Positions 1-11,195 of a stretch of 64,000 nt of DNA are shown piece after piece. The stretch covers positions 83,455,886 to 83,519,885 of the forward strand of contig JAAALK010000287.1 of the NCBI GenBank assembly GCA_019279435.1, read 5' to 3'. This DNA is from Zizania palustris. Taxonomy: Eukaryota; Streptophyta; Magnoliopsida; Poales; Poaceae. A program made the translations under genes and the position numbers. The notes beneath the pieces were generated by a model. It was not told the DNA's origin and ran no database searches. It saw only the letters and a program-made list of their open reading frames with translations. The first letter of the stretch is position 1. Each line of letters starts with the position of its first letter.

Positions 1-159
1 ACGAAATTGCAAAGGCTCAAAACAGTAGACGATAAGGATAATTTGCCCTAGATGTCTACGACTCTTTTTTGCGCCTTTTTCTGGAGTTCTAGGAGAAGGC
101 AAAGAACAATCTAAGGGATACAGTGATACCTGATGGGCAACTTGGGCTCTAATACCACT
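1..159 (-). mobile_element. Fragment of an LTR retrotransposon with minus-strand primer binding site
   Basis: Positions 146-157 read on the minus strand as TGGTATTAGAGC, one base different from the initiator-methionine tRNA primer binding site used by many plant LTR elements. The bases to the left would be the untranslated leader of that element. No coding domain is visible, so this is only the edge of an element that continues off the window. Seen: the PBS-like motif next to a TG at 160. Inferred: element identity (probably Ty1/copia). Confidence 0.4.
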
Positions 160-1080
160 TGATGCACACGGGTGCCCGATCTTTCATCAGAGGGGGTAAA
201 CTCGATTGGTGGAGGACTCGACGTTGACGATCCGGCTTCCGATCAGCACTGATCCGAACCTCACAATCGCTATACCACGACTCTGTTGGTTATCAACCAC
301 GCATGAACGTGATTGACCTCGCCAAGAAGGCTTATCCTTGCATGCGAATCGAGAACAATAGCAAGAACACGAAAACACAATCTCACAAACAGATGAAAGA
401 TCGATTTCTCGAGCAGGGTTCCACAATATGACGAACGTCGGAGTTCAATCTGCAAGGCAGTTGAAACTAAGAAAAACCCAACCCTAATTCATGACGGCTA
501 TAGAGTATTAATATCTAGGGTTTGTGTAAAGTCTTCCCTAATGTTGGGCTTAAGGCCCTAAATGGATATAAGGCCCAAAGTGGCCCAAAATGGTGACGCA
601 ACACCTTATGACTTGTTTGGATGACACAGAACGTTTCGTAACGAACCAGGACTTGGCACCAGATTCATTGGAAAGATATTTTCGTTATCTTTCCAACGCC
701 TTAAAGAACACCTCAATCCGCCTCCGTACGAAAAAGTTATGCCCGTGTTAATGAAGGGTGTTCTATTGAAACCGAACTAAAATCGGAGTTTGAAGTGGAA
801 TCCGAATTGGATTGTTGCGCCGCCTCTCCCTCTTATGTTTGATCCAGAAGTGATTCTCCCAAGTTCCTTAGAGTCAAAATATCACCCATAAGTAGAATCC
901 CATCCATATCCATATTATTATATAAAGTAAGAAACGAACACACCTCATAATAAAGCTTGCGGGCACGAAAACGAGTGATTGGTCTAGGAATGATAGAGTG
1001 TTAGATGTCTTTATCATTGTTATCGATGTCCTCATCAGGTAAATACAATAATAACGATAAATTGATTTATCCAATGGGCA
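160..1080 (-). mobile_element. Probable degenerate LTR next to the PBS at 146-157
   Basis: The stretch starts with TG at 160 immediately beside the minus-strand primer binding site, as a 5' LTR of a minus-strand element would. It has no convincing ORF. Its right edge is not defined: it runs to about the second PBS-like site near 1088. Both sites share the flanking word TGGGCAACTT on the left and CCACTTGATG on the right, so the two LTR edges belong to related elements. The family is not recognised. Confidence 0.35.
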
Positions 1081-1087
1081 ACTTTCG

Positions 1088-2263
1088 TTCTGATTCCACT
1101 TGATGTTCTTTTGGTGGCTTGATCTTCCGATAGGTTCGAGCGAGAAGAGGAGTGGACACTCATGTCTTAAGGCTTCCGATCAACTTTCGCATATGTCTTT
1201 GAATTTGACTTTAGGTATGTTTTCTAGTCTTTCAAACATTGTAATTTTTAAAATCGGTATATATAAATTTTCGACAAATTTTTTTATAAAACCATGTATC
1301 GACTTTTTAGCATTAAAATTCAATCGTTTAAACTCATAAATAATTATCGTAAGAAAGCTCGTATAAACTCATAAATAATTATAAGAAATATTCTTTGCCT
1401 AATTCAATATCGCATTGTGGCTTATAGATGGATGGACGTATTTCTATTAAAAATATGTGCAAAATTTTAATTCCAATTTTTATTAGGAGGAAAAACTCAT
1501 AGATGAACAATGATACATAAAGAAATACTAGGAGGCATTTGACGTACTTCAAGAAACACATGTTGTCAATAAACATAAGAATTACTTACTTGATCAACGA
1601 AATAGCGGAAGACTGTTGTAGAGAAAGTAGTCGCGTTGAGATTCATATGAGCGGTCACGCACAAAGCTGCCCAAAAATCTAATTGCCGCCCCGTGCAGGT
1701 GTTCTCTGCGGCAATGGTTTAGAGATCCCGCTCTTCTTCCAATCTAGTGCACGCCGAAAAGAAAGTCGATGAAGTCTAAGAAGCGCAGCAAACTCAAGGC
1801 AGTGGAGGAGAGATGGGAAGGAAAGAATGAAGATCAAAAGGCTGTCTTCAGATTGGACGTCTCAACTCTTTTATAGACAACTATAGCCATGGTAGAATAA
1901 ATTATGAACTTATTATTAGTAATTGCCAAATTCATATCACATAAATTTGACCACAAATACTAGTAATGGAAGTTTTAAATCTCTTATTCAAAACGACTAG
2001 TAACTGAAATATTTATTCTGGCGTTTGATAACTATTCAATTTCAGTTTTAATCACATTAAAATAATGCATTTAGTACATATAATGTATATATGAAAGTCT
2101 AAAAATTTCGAATTGACTTGGTTTTATTTTGCTACCATGCACGTGAAAAATACGTGAATACACTCACACGGGCGTGTCGATTTATTAGTCAAGTCCTAAT
2201 AATTTTTCTCTATTTAATAAATAGAGATAACTCCACCTTATAAGTGGGTCTCCATCCCACTAA
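1088..2263 (-). mobile_element. Second degenerate PBS/LTR edge of a related element
   Basis: Positions 1088-1099 read on the minus strand as TGGAATCAGAAC, a decayed primer binding site, and an LTR-like TG follows at 1101. A minus-strand TATAAAAG at 1868-1875 could be the LTR core promoter. No open frame of substance is present. The right boundary is unclear; the AT-rich tail up to the MITE at 2264 holds nothing I can identify. Confidence 0.3.
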
Positions 2264-2513
2264 GGGGGTGTTTGGTTTGAGGCTGCTAAAGTTTAGGGGA
2301 CTAAAAGGGACTAAAGTTTAGTCACTGAACTTTAGCCATTTAGTCCCCAAAACCACCTTGCTAAAAGGGACTAAAAATACTACTTACCTCTCAGTCCTCA
2401 CTCTCCTTTAGTCCTTTAGTTCTTAGAACCAAACAGAAAGAGATTAAAGTTTAGTACTATAAAAAAAAGTGGGCTAAAGTTTAGTGTAGTCCCTAAAGTA
2501 ACCAAACAGACCC
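2264..2513. mobile_element. Tourist-like MITE (PIF/Harbinger type), 250 bp
   Basis: The left end GGGGGTGTTTGGTT and the right end, reverse-complemented GGGTCTGTTTGGTT, form imperfect terminal inverted repeats (12 of 14). They are bounded by TAA at 2261-2263 and TAA at 2514-2516, the three-base target duplication typical of PIF/Harbinger MITEs. The interior is rich in ACTAAAGTTTAGT-type palindromes and has no coding capacity. It would be mobilised only by a transposase encoded elsewhere. Confidence 0.85.
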
Positions 2514-2933
2514 TAAATAAACAAAATGATACTAATCATATACACATATTTTATACACATGTTTTGAAATTAAATAATTAGATCACCTCCTGACCAATTT
2601 TCAACCATTTCTTTATTCATGACTGCTTTATTCCATGTTGTGGTTGCTGGCATCGCGCTGAGACTAGGAGAGAGGCTCCCGCTGAAGCTTCAAGCAACCG
2701 GCCCTAATCAAACGAAAACCCAACAATCCAACGTGCGGATGCAACGACGCTGCTGGCGCTGGCAGAAACAACAATAAAGCGCCACTCGTGGCAGTGCGTC
2801 TTCCACTAACTCGTTCACGGGAGTGCCAACAATGAAAGCATCTCATGAAAGCAAAGGCAGGAGAGATTTTTCTAGCGCAGCAAAAGGTATTGGAAACAGC
2901 TCATCGATCACCACGAACAATTAATTTTGAACA

Positions 2934-3085
2934 ATTAATTGCCTGATTAGATTAGCATAGCGTTAGTTATTGCCTGATTATAATAGCATAGCGTTAGTTA
3001 TCGTAATTGCCTGTTTAGAATAGCATAGCGTTAGTTATCATCTGTAATTGTCTGATTAGAAGCGTTAGTTATCATCTGTAACAAA
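2934..3085. repeat. Short degenerate tandem repeat, about 3.5 copies
   Basis: The block CATAGCGTTAGTTAT recurs three times, and a fourth, truncated AGCGTTAGTTAT copy follows. Each is preceded by a TTGCCTGATTAGA-like segment, with a unit of roughly 30-40 bp. There is no ORF. It is AT-rich and appears to be local slippage duplication rather than a known satellite. Confidence 0.7.
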
Positions 3086-3640
3086 CTAACCTTACTAGAG
3101 TAAGGTTCGAGCATCCACAGTGTAAGTTCCAAAGTGTCTAAGAAAACTTTTATGCGCTAGTATTAGCACTACATAATAAAAGAATGACCTAAAATAAGGA
3201 AATAGAGAATACAAATTTCATATATGGGTATTAATCCTTTAAATTAAATATTCCTACTTTTATTCGTTTCGATGTTAACAATTCGATGGAAATAAAAAAA
3301 GAGAAAACAAATAATTCTTTATTCAGGAATGGTCTTGCTTTAGAAGTAATATACACTGTACTTTTTTTAAGCAAGAAATAAATTTACCACTTATCAATAC
3401 AATATAATACAGCCCTAAAAACTAGATGCTCTTACAGAATAACCTAAAGCTGGATTCGCCAACATTTTGAAGAGAAAAAATAATAAATAAACATTTTTGC
3501 GTGAAAACATCGAATCTCAAGGTAAAGATAGGCAGCAGTCTGGCGAAGGGAAATAAATTCTTCGGTATAAACACATGTATATGTCATCAAGCCTAACTCT
3601 TCGACACTCTAGAATCCAACTAATAATACTGAAAAAACAC
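3086..3640. other. AT-rich intergenic DNA, nothing recognised
   Basis: No open frame, repeat or RNA signature was found here. It lies 3' of the minus-strand RLP44-like gene. The gene's 3' UTR probably ends between about 3600 and 3900, but I cannot place a polyadenylation site with confidence. Confidence 0.5.
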
Positions 3641-3903
3641 TCAGTTATTACAAAAAGGAAAGCCCATGCAGGAAGAGATGAGAACGCAGCAATTAACGGC
3701 AATTAGAGCAGCATCGACACCCAAATTCAGCCAAGAAATGGCTGGTACTATGCTCGATCGTATGCAGCCCCACACCCAGCTCAATGTTCCAATAAAACAA
3801 CACAAACCAGACCTAACTCTTCGCTTGCAATTTTTAGGGAGGCCGTGTAATGCCGGAGCTGTGGACTCCATGAATGAATCTTTACGCGTTCGCTCGGCTT
3901 GGT

Positions 3904-4770
3904 TCAGTAGTCGGGCATGAGGTGAGAAATCTTGCCATCCTCGCCGGGCATGGTCGCCGTACGGTCGGTGGCTCGCAGCCAGAGGCAGACGGCGGAGAAG
4001 CTGAGTAGGAGACTGAGCAGCCCGCTGCCGAGGCCGATGCCGACGATGGCGAGCACGGACAGCCCGTGGGCTCGCAATGGCGGCAGCGGGTACCCGTACA
4101 GATCCTTGTTCCCCACGAACGAGCTGGCATTGAACCTCGCCATCCCCGCCGTCGCGCCGCCGCCGGTGCGGTTGGCGAGGAGCACTGGTATGGCTCCGGA
4201 CAGGCGGTTGTACGAGACGTCGAAGGTGGAGAGGCGGACCAGGAGGCCGAGCTCGTTGGGGATGGGGCCGGTGAGCTGGTTGCCGTGGAGATCTATGACG
4301 TTGAGGTACGCGCAGCTAGCGAGCTCGCGTGGGATGTTGCCGGTGAGGCCGTTCTCGGAAAGGTTGAGCACGGCAAGGTTGAGCAGCCCGGAGAGCTCCG
4401 GCGGTATGGCGCCGGAGATAGTGTTGGAGGAGAGATCGAGTGACTGAAGGTTTGTGCAGTTCGAGAGCTCCAGCGGGATGGTGCCGGCGAGGGAGAGCCC
4501 CTGAAGAGAGAGCTTGTAGACGCGGCCATTGTTGCAGGTGACGCCCTCGAGGAGGGAGATGAAGCCCTGGCAGGGGACGGAGAAGGAGGCCTTGGTCCAG
4601 TTGCGGAGGCTGCCAGAGGGGTCGGAGAAGGACTGGTAGAGGCTTGAGAGACACCGCTCGTCGTCCGGGTCGGCGGCGGACGGCAGCGATAGGAGGAAGA
4701 AGAGGATGTGGAAGGCGGCGAAGGAGACGGCGGGGAGGTGGACCGGGTGGTGTTGGGTTGGCTGAGACAT
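3904..4770 (-). CDS. RLP44: Receptor-like protein 44 homologue (LRR receptor-like protein without kinase)
   Basis: Single-exon ORF. From the ATG at 4770 it encodes 288 residues. An upstream in-frame ATG at 4836 would add 22 residues, but the hydrophobic signal peptide (about residues 14-33, ending PSAA) sits better behind the 4770 start. In order: signal peptide; a Cys-flanked LRR N-cap with RNWTK; four to five plant-type LRRs (LxxLxLSxNxLxGxIPxEL) from about residue 85 to 195; a juxtamembrane segment ending NKDLYGYPLPP; one transmembrane helix containing AIVGIGLGSG; and a short tail of about 23 residues with no kinase. Length, LRR number and the membrane-proximal motif match Arabidopsis RLP44. 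That protein is known to sit at the plasma membrane with BRI1/BAK1 and to link the state of cell-wall pectin to brassinosteroid signalling. The gene is GC-rich, unlike its AT-rich flanks. The function is inferred from the family; I see no damage. Confidence 0.9.
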   Translation of the reverse strand: MSQPTQHHPVHLPAVSFAAFHILFFLLSLPSAADPDDERCLSSLYQSFSDPSGSLRNWTKASFSVPCQGFISLLEGVTCNNGRVYKLSLQGLSLAGTIPLELSNCTNLQSLDLSSNTISGAIPPELSGLLNLAVLNLSENGLTGNIPRELASCAYLNVIDLHGNQLTGPIPNELGLLVRLSTFDVSYNRLSGAIPVLLANRTGGGATAGMARFNASSFVGNKDLYGYPLPPLRAHGLSVLAIVGIGLGSGLLSLLLSFSAVCLWLRATDRTATMPGEDGKISHLMPDY

Positions 4771-4916
4771 TTGGCCTTTTGGCGTGGCGGAGTGGAACTT
4801 CGGGAGTGGAGATTTGGGGGAGCGTGTCGCAAGCATTAAAAATGTTCCAGGCCGCTGTCCGTTTTGATGGGCAGTTCTGCACCATGGCCGTCCTTTCCAG
4901 CCTACACTCCTATCCT

Positions 4917-5253
4917 TTAAGGGTATTTGGAATTTTAGGCCATGTGATATATAATGTTTAAATATTATTTTAGATTATTAAACGTAGATTATTTATAAAA
5001 CACATTAATAATCGGAGAATTATTTATAAGATGAATTTAATAAGTCTAATTACACCATGATTTGAAAATGCGATGCTACAGTAAACATTTGCTAATTATA
5101 GATTAATTAGGCTTAAAAAATTCATCTCGTGAATTAGTCTCCGATTCTGCAATTATTTTTATAATTAGTTCACGTTTAATTCTTCAAATTAATGTCAAAA
5201 CATCCGATGTGTCAAGGGCTAAAATTTAACACCTGGATCCAAACACCCTCTTA
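4917..5253. mobile_element. Tourist-like MITE in the RLP44 5' flank (element 4920-5250)
   Basis: Ends AGGGTATTTGGA (left) and GAGGGTGTTTGGATCC (right, reverse complement) are terminal inverted repeats bounded by TTA at 4917-4919 and TTA at 5251-5253. The interior has the widely shared grass motifs TTCATCTCGTGAATTAG and CATCCGATGTG and no coding capacity. It begins about 83 bp upstream of the first possible ATG of the RLP44-like gene (150 bp from the favoured one). It therefore lies in that gene's promoter or 5' UTR. Confidence 0.85.
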
Positions 5254-5600
5254 GAGCAAGTATAGTCCTGAGAGAAATCAGCATTCTAAATAGAATCCAC
5301 ATCAACAAAAATCATAAGTTAAGGACTGAGAAAAGAAGAGAGAAAGAATAGAATTGGCAACGAAGGAATTGCATGGCTGAATCACAAAGATCAAAAAATC
5401 TTCGGGCGTTCTCAACTCGCGCCTAACTGCAAGCAAGTAGCATCTTTTACATGCATCCCACCAAAACACAGAGCAAATCTCTTCCATCTCTCGTGGTGGG
5501 TCATTTGGTAGCGTTCTTCGTCGAGGATGTGGATAGCTGAAATTTTAGGAATTTTGAGATAAATACATATCAATATTTTATAAATTCTTAAATAAATCTT
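5254..5600. other. Intergenic spacer, nothing recognised
   Basis: Between the promoter MITE and the LTR remnant of Tat-1 there is no ORF or repeat that I can support. Confidence 0.4.
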
Positions 5601-6489
5601 AAAGACTCATGCCATGAAAGGAATAACGAGTGGCCGGATGTCGGACTCAGCAGTTGGCACTACCGAGTACCGAATTCGAGCCAAAGATTGGGAAGTCAGA
5701 ATCAGCACTGTCAGGTGCTTGTCCGAGTCGGGACTTAGGAGTCGGGGTCGGCTTGGCGAGCCCGACCACGTGTTCCTAAAATCCGACTCCTTGCCTTGTG
5801 AGGACATGATTTTTCCTTTTCTTATTCCGATTCTTTGGGAACGTGGTGAAATTTGTGGGACGTGTTTATATGGGAACTAACTTGAATGAGATCGTGATCG
5901 CGATATGAGATCTGGTTGCTCCCATATAAATACTCGTAGATCAGGCTGATTCAAAAAGATGAGAATTACAACAGAACCATGTTAGGGTTTCGCTTGTCTC
6001 TTCTTTCTGTTGTGCTACCACTATAAATTACCTCATTTTTTTCATCGTCGTGCACCGAAAATGGGAGAGAAGGTCTTTAGAACTAGCCATCCTTGCGATC
6101 CTGCACCGAGAGAGGGGAATAAGGTTTTTGGCAATCGCTTCGTGCGACTCCTCAAGTTCGTCAACACGACACATCTTCCATCTACGTTTACCATCGGTCG
6201 TCGTCGGGTAGTGCGATTTGGCACGAACAAAAGTGTTTCTACCCCGAATGCGAATTCATCCTTGACTACCATACTGTACGTGATTATTGTGTCCTTGCTG
6301 ATTAATATGATAGATTTGTTCATGCTAGTTAGTGCGATTGCCATGATTTATCTTATTCAGAAATTAATCTTTCCCCGAGTGCCTAATCAAGGATAGGGTG
6401 GTCCTTCACGAGCTGGACTTCATAGCACTCGGTGGCCCGGTAATCGCAACGAAACACTCAGCAGGGTACCCAGGGTTATATATCCAACA
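5600..6489 (-). mobile_element. 3' LTR remnant of minus-strand gypsy element Tat-1 (left edge uncertain)
   Basis: The right edge is clear. The sequence ends ...CCAACA at 6489, and 6490-6502 read on the minus strand is a purine-rich GCTCAGGGGCTGC, which fits a polypurine tract followed by an LTR starting TGTTGG. The antisense accessory ORF to the right and the minus-strand pol domains further right agree with this orientation. The left edge is not resolved. A TATAAATA on the plus strand near 5920 complicates the reading, and part of 5600-5980 may belong to another LTR. Confidence 0.45.
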
Positions 6490-6928
6490 GCAGCCCCTGA
6501 GCTCTTTTCGGTGCGCAACTCACTCGAAGAAGGTGGAAAGAGCTCCAAGCAGTCTTGCTTGTTGATGTATATTCATTTGGATTAGTGCACCGCCTAGGTG
6601 CATCTACCGAGTGCATCCCCCGAGGCTGAAGTTTCTTCGGAGAATAAGCTTCAGTCTCAAAAACATTTTTTCGTGGACTTTTCCTTCGACACCGGTGAGT
6701 AAAGAAACCGTGCGGTCCTCCATTGGCATGAGTGACCGCACAAGAGATGGCAGTTGAAGTTATCAGTTTACTATTTTTTGCTTCGTCTTCTAGGGAACGA
6801 TTCAAGACCTTCAAGCAGTTCTAGGAACTGTGCCAGCATAATTGATGGCAAAAGTGATCTTCGGGGTTGCTTTCTTGGCAACTGCAATGCTTTGGGACTC
6901 GAAACCACCGCGGGGGGAGATCGAAGTT

Positions 6929-6936
6929 TATAAATA
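6929..6936 (+). promoter_or_regulatory. TATA box upstream of the antisense accessory ORF of Tat-1
   Basis: TATAAATA on the plus strand, about 170 bp before the first usable ATG (7103) of the plus-strand accessory ORF. The second Tat element has a TATAAAAG at the equivalent place (37009). Inference: the antisense gene has its own promoter, as has been reported for Grande elements of maize. Confidence 0.45.
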
Positions 6937-7102
6937 ACATTTCTAGTGTACCTTGATTTAGTACCCAATCTTTGTGCTTTCTTCTTCAATCGATCCCCTG
7001 GCTCCCCGCAAAGGTTCCTAGCACTGCAACTACATGATGTGTTAGCGCAAAGCCCTGCGGTTGTTCAATTTGAAACCCTTGGTGAGTGTCTTCAAGGCTC
7101 CA

Positions 7103-7866
7103 ATGGCAGTGGGTGCTTCCCAAAAGCTAGTTGATCGTGCAGAGGAGTTCCGCACATCCACCATGGGGGAGGACACGGTGATGGTGTTGGAGAGCCATGG
7201 GGAGATCCCACCGAAGGTCATCTCTTCGTGGCGAGCGTCTGGTGACGAGGCATTTCCTTCTCCCGATACCCATGAGACCATTGTCTTCGATTCTTTCTTT
7301 TCTTGATGTTTTGGGTTGCCCGATCATCCTTTTCTTCGCAGAGTCCTTCATCACTATGACATTTCTCTTTGCAATATGAACCCCAATACCATTATTCATC
7401 TCACCATCTTTGTCAAAAATTTTGGAGTATTCTTAGGAATTGGTCCCCACTTCAATCTTTTCCGTCATTTCTTGTGCTTGCGATCTTTTGGGCACAAGGT
7501 GATCGGAGGGTGCAGGTTCTAGCTTCATGATAGGAAGGCGATAGAGTATATCTTTGTGTCGCTTCCTTCTTCAAACAAGGGGTAGCACTAGAGTTTGTTT
7601 TATATGGCCAACCATGAGCCATCTCTTTCTCATGGGATTGAATGAGTGCCGCAGTCGGCGCCGACTTGGACTAACCGGTGCCCGACTGAGGAGAGGGGGC
7701 AAGTTGATGAGTTGGTGGCTCTAGTCTGACATCTTCGGGAGAACAATTTCATAGGCCTCCATGTGGTGGTGAACTTCTTGCTTCGCTGGATCACGCTGCC
7801 GAAGAGGCAACTCCACCCCGGGTATGAGTACTCGGGTCTTGGCGATCTTACCAGAGAGTCAGGTGG
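7103..7866 (+). pseudogene. Antisense accessory ORF of a Tat-type gypsy element (putative gypsy-type transposon domain), broken
   Basis: The first readable piece, from the ATG at 7103 to the stop at 7306, contains KLVDRAEEFRTS and GEIPPKVISSWRASGDE. The next piece, 7316-7522, has HHYDISLCNMNPNTIIHL followed by FLGIGPHFNLFRHFLCL. That pattern is typical of the plant 'putative gypsy type transposon' family (Pfam Transposase_28) found as accessory ORFs in Tat elements. Recognisable fragments continue to about 7866 with frameshifts and stops, and the ORF is then cut by the Tekay-like element at 7872. It lies on the strand opposite to the gag-pol of its host element. It encodes no known enzyme, and its role in the element is unknown. 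As it stands it cannot make a full protein. Confidence 0.7.
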
Positions 7867-7871
7867 AGACT

Positions 7872-10800
7872 TGTAACACCCCAGAAATTAAAAAGGAATA
7901 AAATAAAAAGAAAAATAATATTTAAATCATTTTTGGATTTATTGTAAAAGGAAAAATCACAAAAGAGCCTGAATAAAGCCAAACAGGGAGAAATACTTAA
8001 AATCTGGACTTGAAAATTTTATGAGATGAACTAGAGACCAAGATATAATTTTAGGAATTTTTACAAATTTTTGTCAACAGTGAATCAACCCTTAATCAAA
8101 TATTTGATTTTCTGGAATTATTTAAAATCAGAAATCAATTTTAATCCTAAACGGGCCGAAACCCTGAAACTCCCCCAGCGGCCTTTTTGGCCCAGCCCAT
8201 CGCCGCCCTCTCGCTGACAAGAGGGGCCCGCCTGTCGGCGCACGCCTCCCCTCTCTCCTCCCGCCCGCACCCCGCCTGGTCCCACCGGTCAGCCCCCGCC
8301 GCGCCACTGACCGCTCAGACCCGCTTGTCAGGCCCTTCCTTTCCTGTTTCGCCCGCTGACAGGTGGGGGCCACCTGTTAGCATCGTCTTCTTCGTTGGAA
8401 GGGGATCCCCCTTCCTTATCCGGCGAGATCCCCTCCCAAATCCGCCGCCGACTGCCCGATTTTGCCCAACCAAGCACTGAATCGTGATCCCCTCACTCCG
8501 GCGATCTCTTTCCATCCAAACTCGACGCGGATTCATGAATATAGAACCCTATCCGTGAGTATGGAAGCTCGCCGGCGCAAGGATGGAATCCTTTCGGATT
8601 TCCACCGGTCCCCTTCCCATTTCACGCCGACGACCCCCTATTTAAACCCCCTCCGACCTCCGCTCTCAGCCCACGCCAGCAGAGCCCTCCTCGAGCAAAA
8701 GCAGAGCGCCGTCGCCCTCCTTTCGAACTTCGGTTCTGCTCCACCTCCGGCGAGCGATCGCCGCCGCCTCCGGCCTCCTCCGCCTTAGCCACCACCACCA
8801 ACGAGACCGACGTCGACCGCTCATCCCCGGCCACCACTCCGTTGGCCTTGGAACCCGCCGGATCACCACCGCCGTCGAGCTCCCGAACCCTCTTCGCCGT
8901 CTACCCTCGTCGCCGGTCGCCGTTCTTCGCCGCCGTTGCCACCAGAGGTACGGTCATGACCGCCCTCCCCTCCCCGTTCCATTTTTGCCGTTAGATAGGC
9001 CTGTAGGCGCTCGTCGCCGCCGCCATGGTCGCACCCGAACCCGCCGTCGCCGGAGACGAAGGGGGTACGCGCCCCCTTACGTCGTGCCGTGCCGGACGCG
9101 ATCGTGGCCGTCCGATCACGATCGGAGGGCTACGATTAAATCCCTTCGGGATTTAATCCAAGCCCTCGGATCTGATCGAAGGGGTATCGGGCGATCGCGA
9201 CCGTCGATCGCCACTTAAAACCTCCGAGCGATCTCAGGCGTCCACGTGTAACCGTTCGCCACGTTTTAATCACAGCCGTTCATTTTCATTTAAAACCCCC
9301 GCCTCGCATCTGGCCGCCGGATCCAGATCCAACGGCCCAGATCGCTCGGGTCCATGCGCATAGTCACGGGTTCACGGTGAACCTGGTTCACCGTGGACCA
9401 GGGACTGTTTTTCTGTTTAAATAAAATTCAGAAAATAGTTTAAACTTCAAAAATTCATATCTTGCTCATTTTAACTCCAAATTTCACCATTCAAATTTTG
9501 TTAGAACCAGAACATTATTCTCTACACAAAAATGCCATAAAAACAGTATGTTTCTGTTGTCCAAATATTATTAATAAATAAATGGATAAAAATCCCTTAG
9601 GGTTAAAATTTATAATACAGAAAATAAATTGGGAAGAATTCTAAAATATTAAACTTTACTGTTTGAACAAAACCTTGAAATATTAAAATATTACTTCACA
9701 TAATAAAACCTACAACTGTGTGTGTTTAAATATTTGGTGAATTTTATCTGTTTATTAAATGTACTGTTTATTTTCCGTATCGAGAAGACTACGAGTTCGT
9801 CGAGGAGCAGGAGTTCTACCCCGAGGTTCCTCCATCCCCATTTGCTGAGCAAGGCAAGTCATCGACCACCTCTGTGGAAACAGTTGATCATATTTGAGCC
9901 CATGTTTTAATAAATTATCGCTATAACCCATAGGATAAATATTGCATTAGTCAAACATCAAGCCCTACACTTATATTTATTAGATCCCCGTCCTTGTGTG
10001 CAAACCCAAGCCATGCTTATTGAGCCTCAACTCCTTGTCACTCTACATATATTATATTAGCTAGTGCCCAATGTACCGGCACAACTGCTATAGGATATAA
10101 AGAATGAGTCGTAGAGTAGATGGATTCTGGTATATGAAATATCCTGTTATTCTTGTCTCTGGACTCTGTTGGAGTTAGGTATGTTATAAGTATGGTGGGT
10201 TCCGGGTGCAAGCTCGGGTTTTGGTATGTCGCACCCGGGGCACTATAAGGACCGGTCTGCGGGATCTGTTGCAAAGCACTTCCGTACCAACCACAAGTCT
10301 AATGGGTAAGTCCTAACTGGAAGTGTGGAATCCTCCGTCTCACGGCACCATAGTGGAGGGGGCAAGGGGCTAGCCCTCAGGGCGCCTTGTACCGACGATG
10401 GCTCAAGAGGGGGTATTGTGGAAACTCGACATGGCGAGACACGGTACGAAACCTATAAGAGGGTGCTGCTGAGTCGGGGAAGACCATATGGAAGGTTTTG
10501 GCACGAGTTCCCGTGTGATGGGTCATCTCGTTACACTTCGGTGTAGGTGATGAGTGCGTGCCTTGTGGGTACAGTGGTACATCTCTGATCAGAGTAAAAT
10601 CAATCTTTTCGAAAAGCCGAGCCCACGGTCAAGGGCGGGTTGTGTGACTACTCGCAGTTAGGTTACAATTGTTTGAATGGATGAGTTATACATGGCATGT
10701 AAGGACTGTTGTGCGAGGAGGTAAAACGTACTCCTCGAGTTAGAAGATGATGATGATGCATTCACATGTTTACTTTTCCGTACTAATAAATTGCTCACAT

Positions 10801-11180
10801 TAAATGCTTTACAAATATACTGCTTCCGCTAAACTAGCCACTATCTCCCTTGTTATTATCTTGCATTTATACTTGCATTCGGTGGCTTGCTGAGTACATC
10901 TGTACTCACCCCGTTGACTTACACCATCAGAGCCAGTCTACTACGAGGAGGATGAAGGTCTGGAGTAGCGACCCAGTCAAGGCGAGACTGGAAGGAGGCG
11001 TTCATCTAGGACCCTTATTTTATTAGTTTCTCTTCATCTTTATTCACTTTTGTATTAATGCGGTCTACGAACCGTGAATGATTGCCCGTATTGTACGTGG
11101 TCGCTTTATGAACGTCTTGGTTTATTGATATTCTTTGGAATTTCAATAAAAGTCCTGATTTATTAAATCGAGGCGCGACA
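7872..11180 (+). repeat. 5' LTR of the Tekay-like element (3309 bp)
   Basis: Begins TGTAACACCCC and ends ...GGCGCGACA, with a PBS four bases further. About 8180-9300 is strongly GC- and CpG-rich. A candidate TATA-like TATTTAAA lies at about 8638-8645. AATAAA at 11145-11150 is a candidate polyadenylation signal near the 3' end. Short ORFs inside it, several arginine- or proline-rich, are chance frames in GC-rich DNA. Confidence 0.88.
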
Positions 11181-11183
11181 AGA

Positions 11184-11195
11184 TGGTATCAGAGC
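11184..11195 (+). promoter_or_regulatory. Primer binding site (initiator Met tRNA) of the Tekay-like element
   Basis: TGGTATCAGAGC, complementary to the 3' end of plant initiator-methionine tRNA, three bases after the LTR terminal CA. Minus-strand DNA synthesis would start here. Confidence 0.92.

Noticed and set aside
3932..4447. Plus-strand ORF opposite the RLP44-like gene
   Set aside because: It is the antisense shadow of a GC-rich coding exon; the minus-strand product has a complete, recognisable domain layout.
6010..6396. ORF of 128 codons with hydrophobic C-terminus (possible small membrane protein)
   Set aside because: It lies in an LTR-like remnant, has no homologous pattern I recognise, and its hydrophobic end is AT-rich translated sequence.
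8128..9218. Several Arg/Pro-rich ORFs at 8.1-9.2 kb as possible host genes
   Set aside because: They lie inside the GC-rich part of the Tekay-like LTR and have no domain or consistent start.
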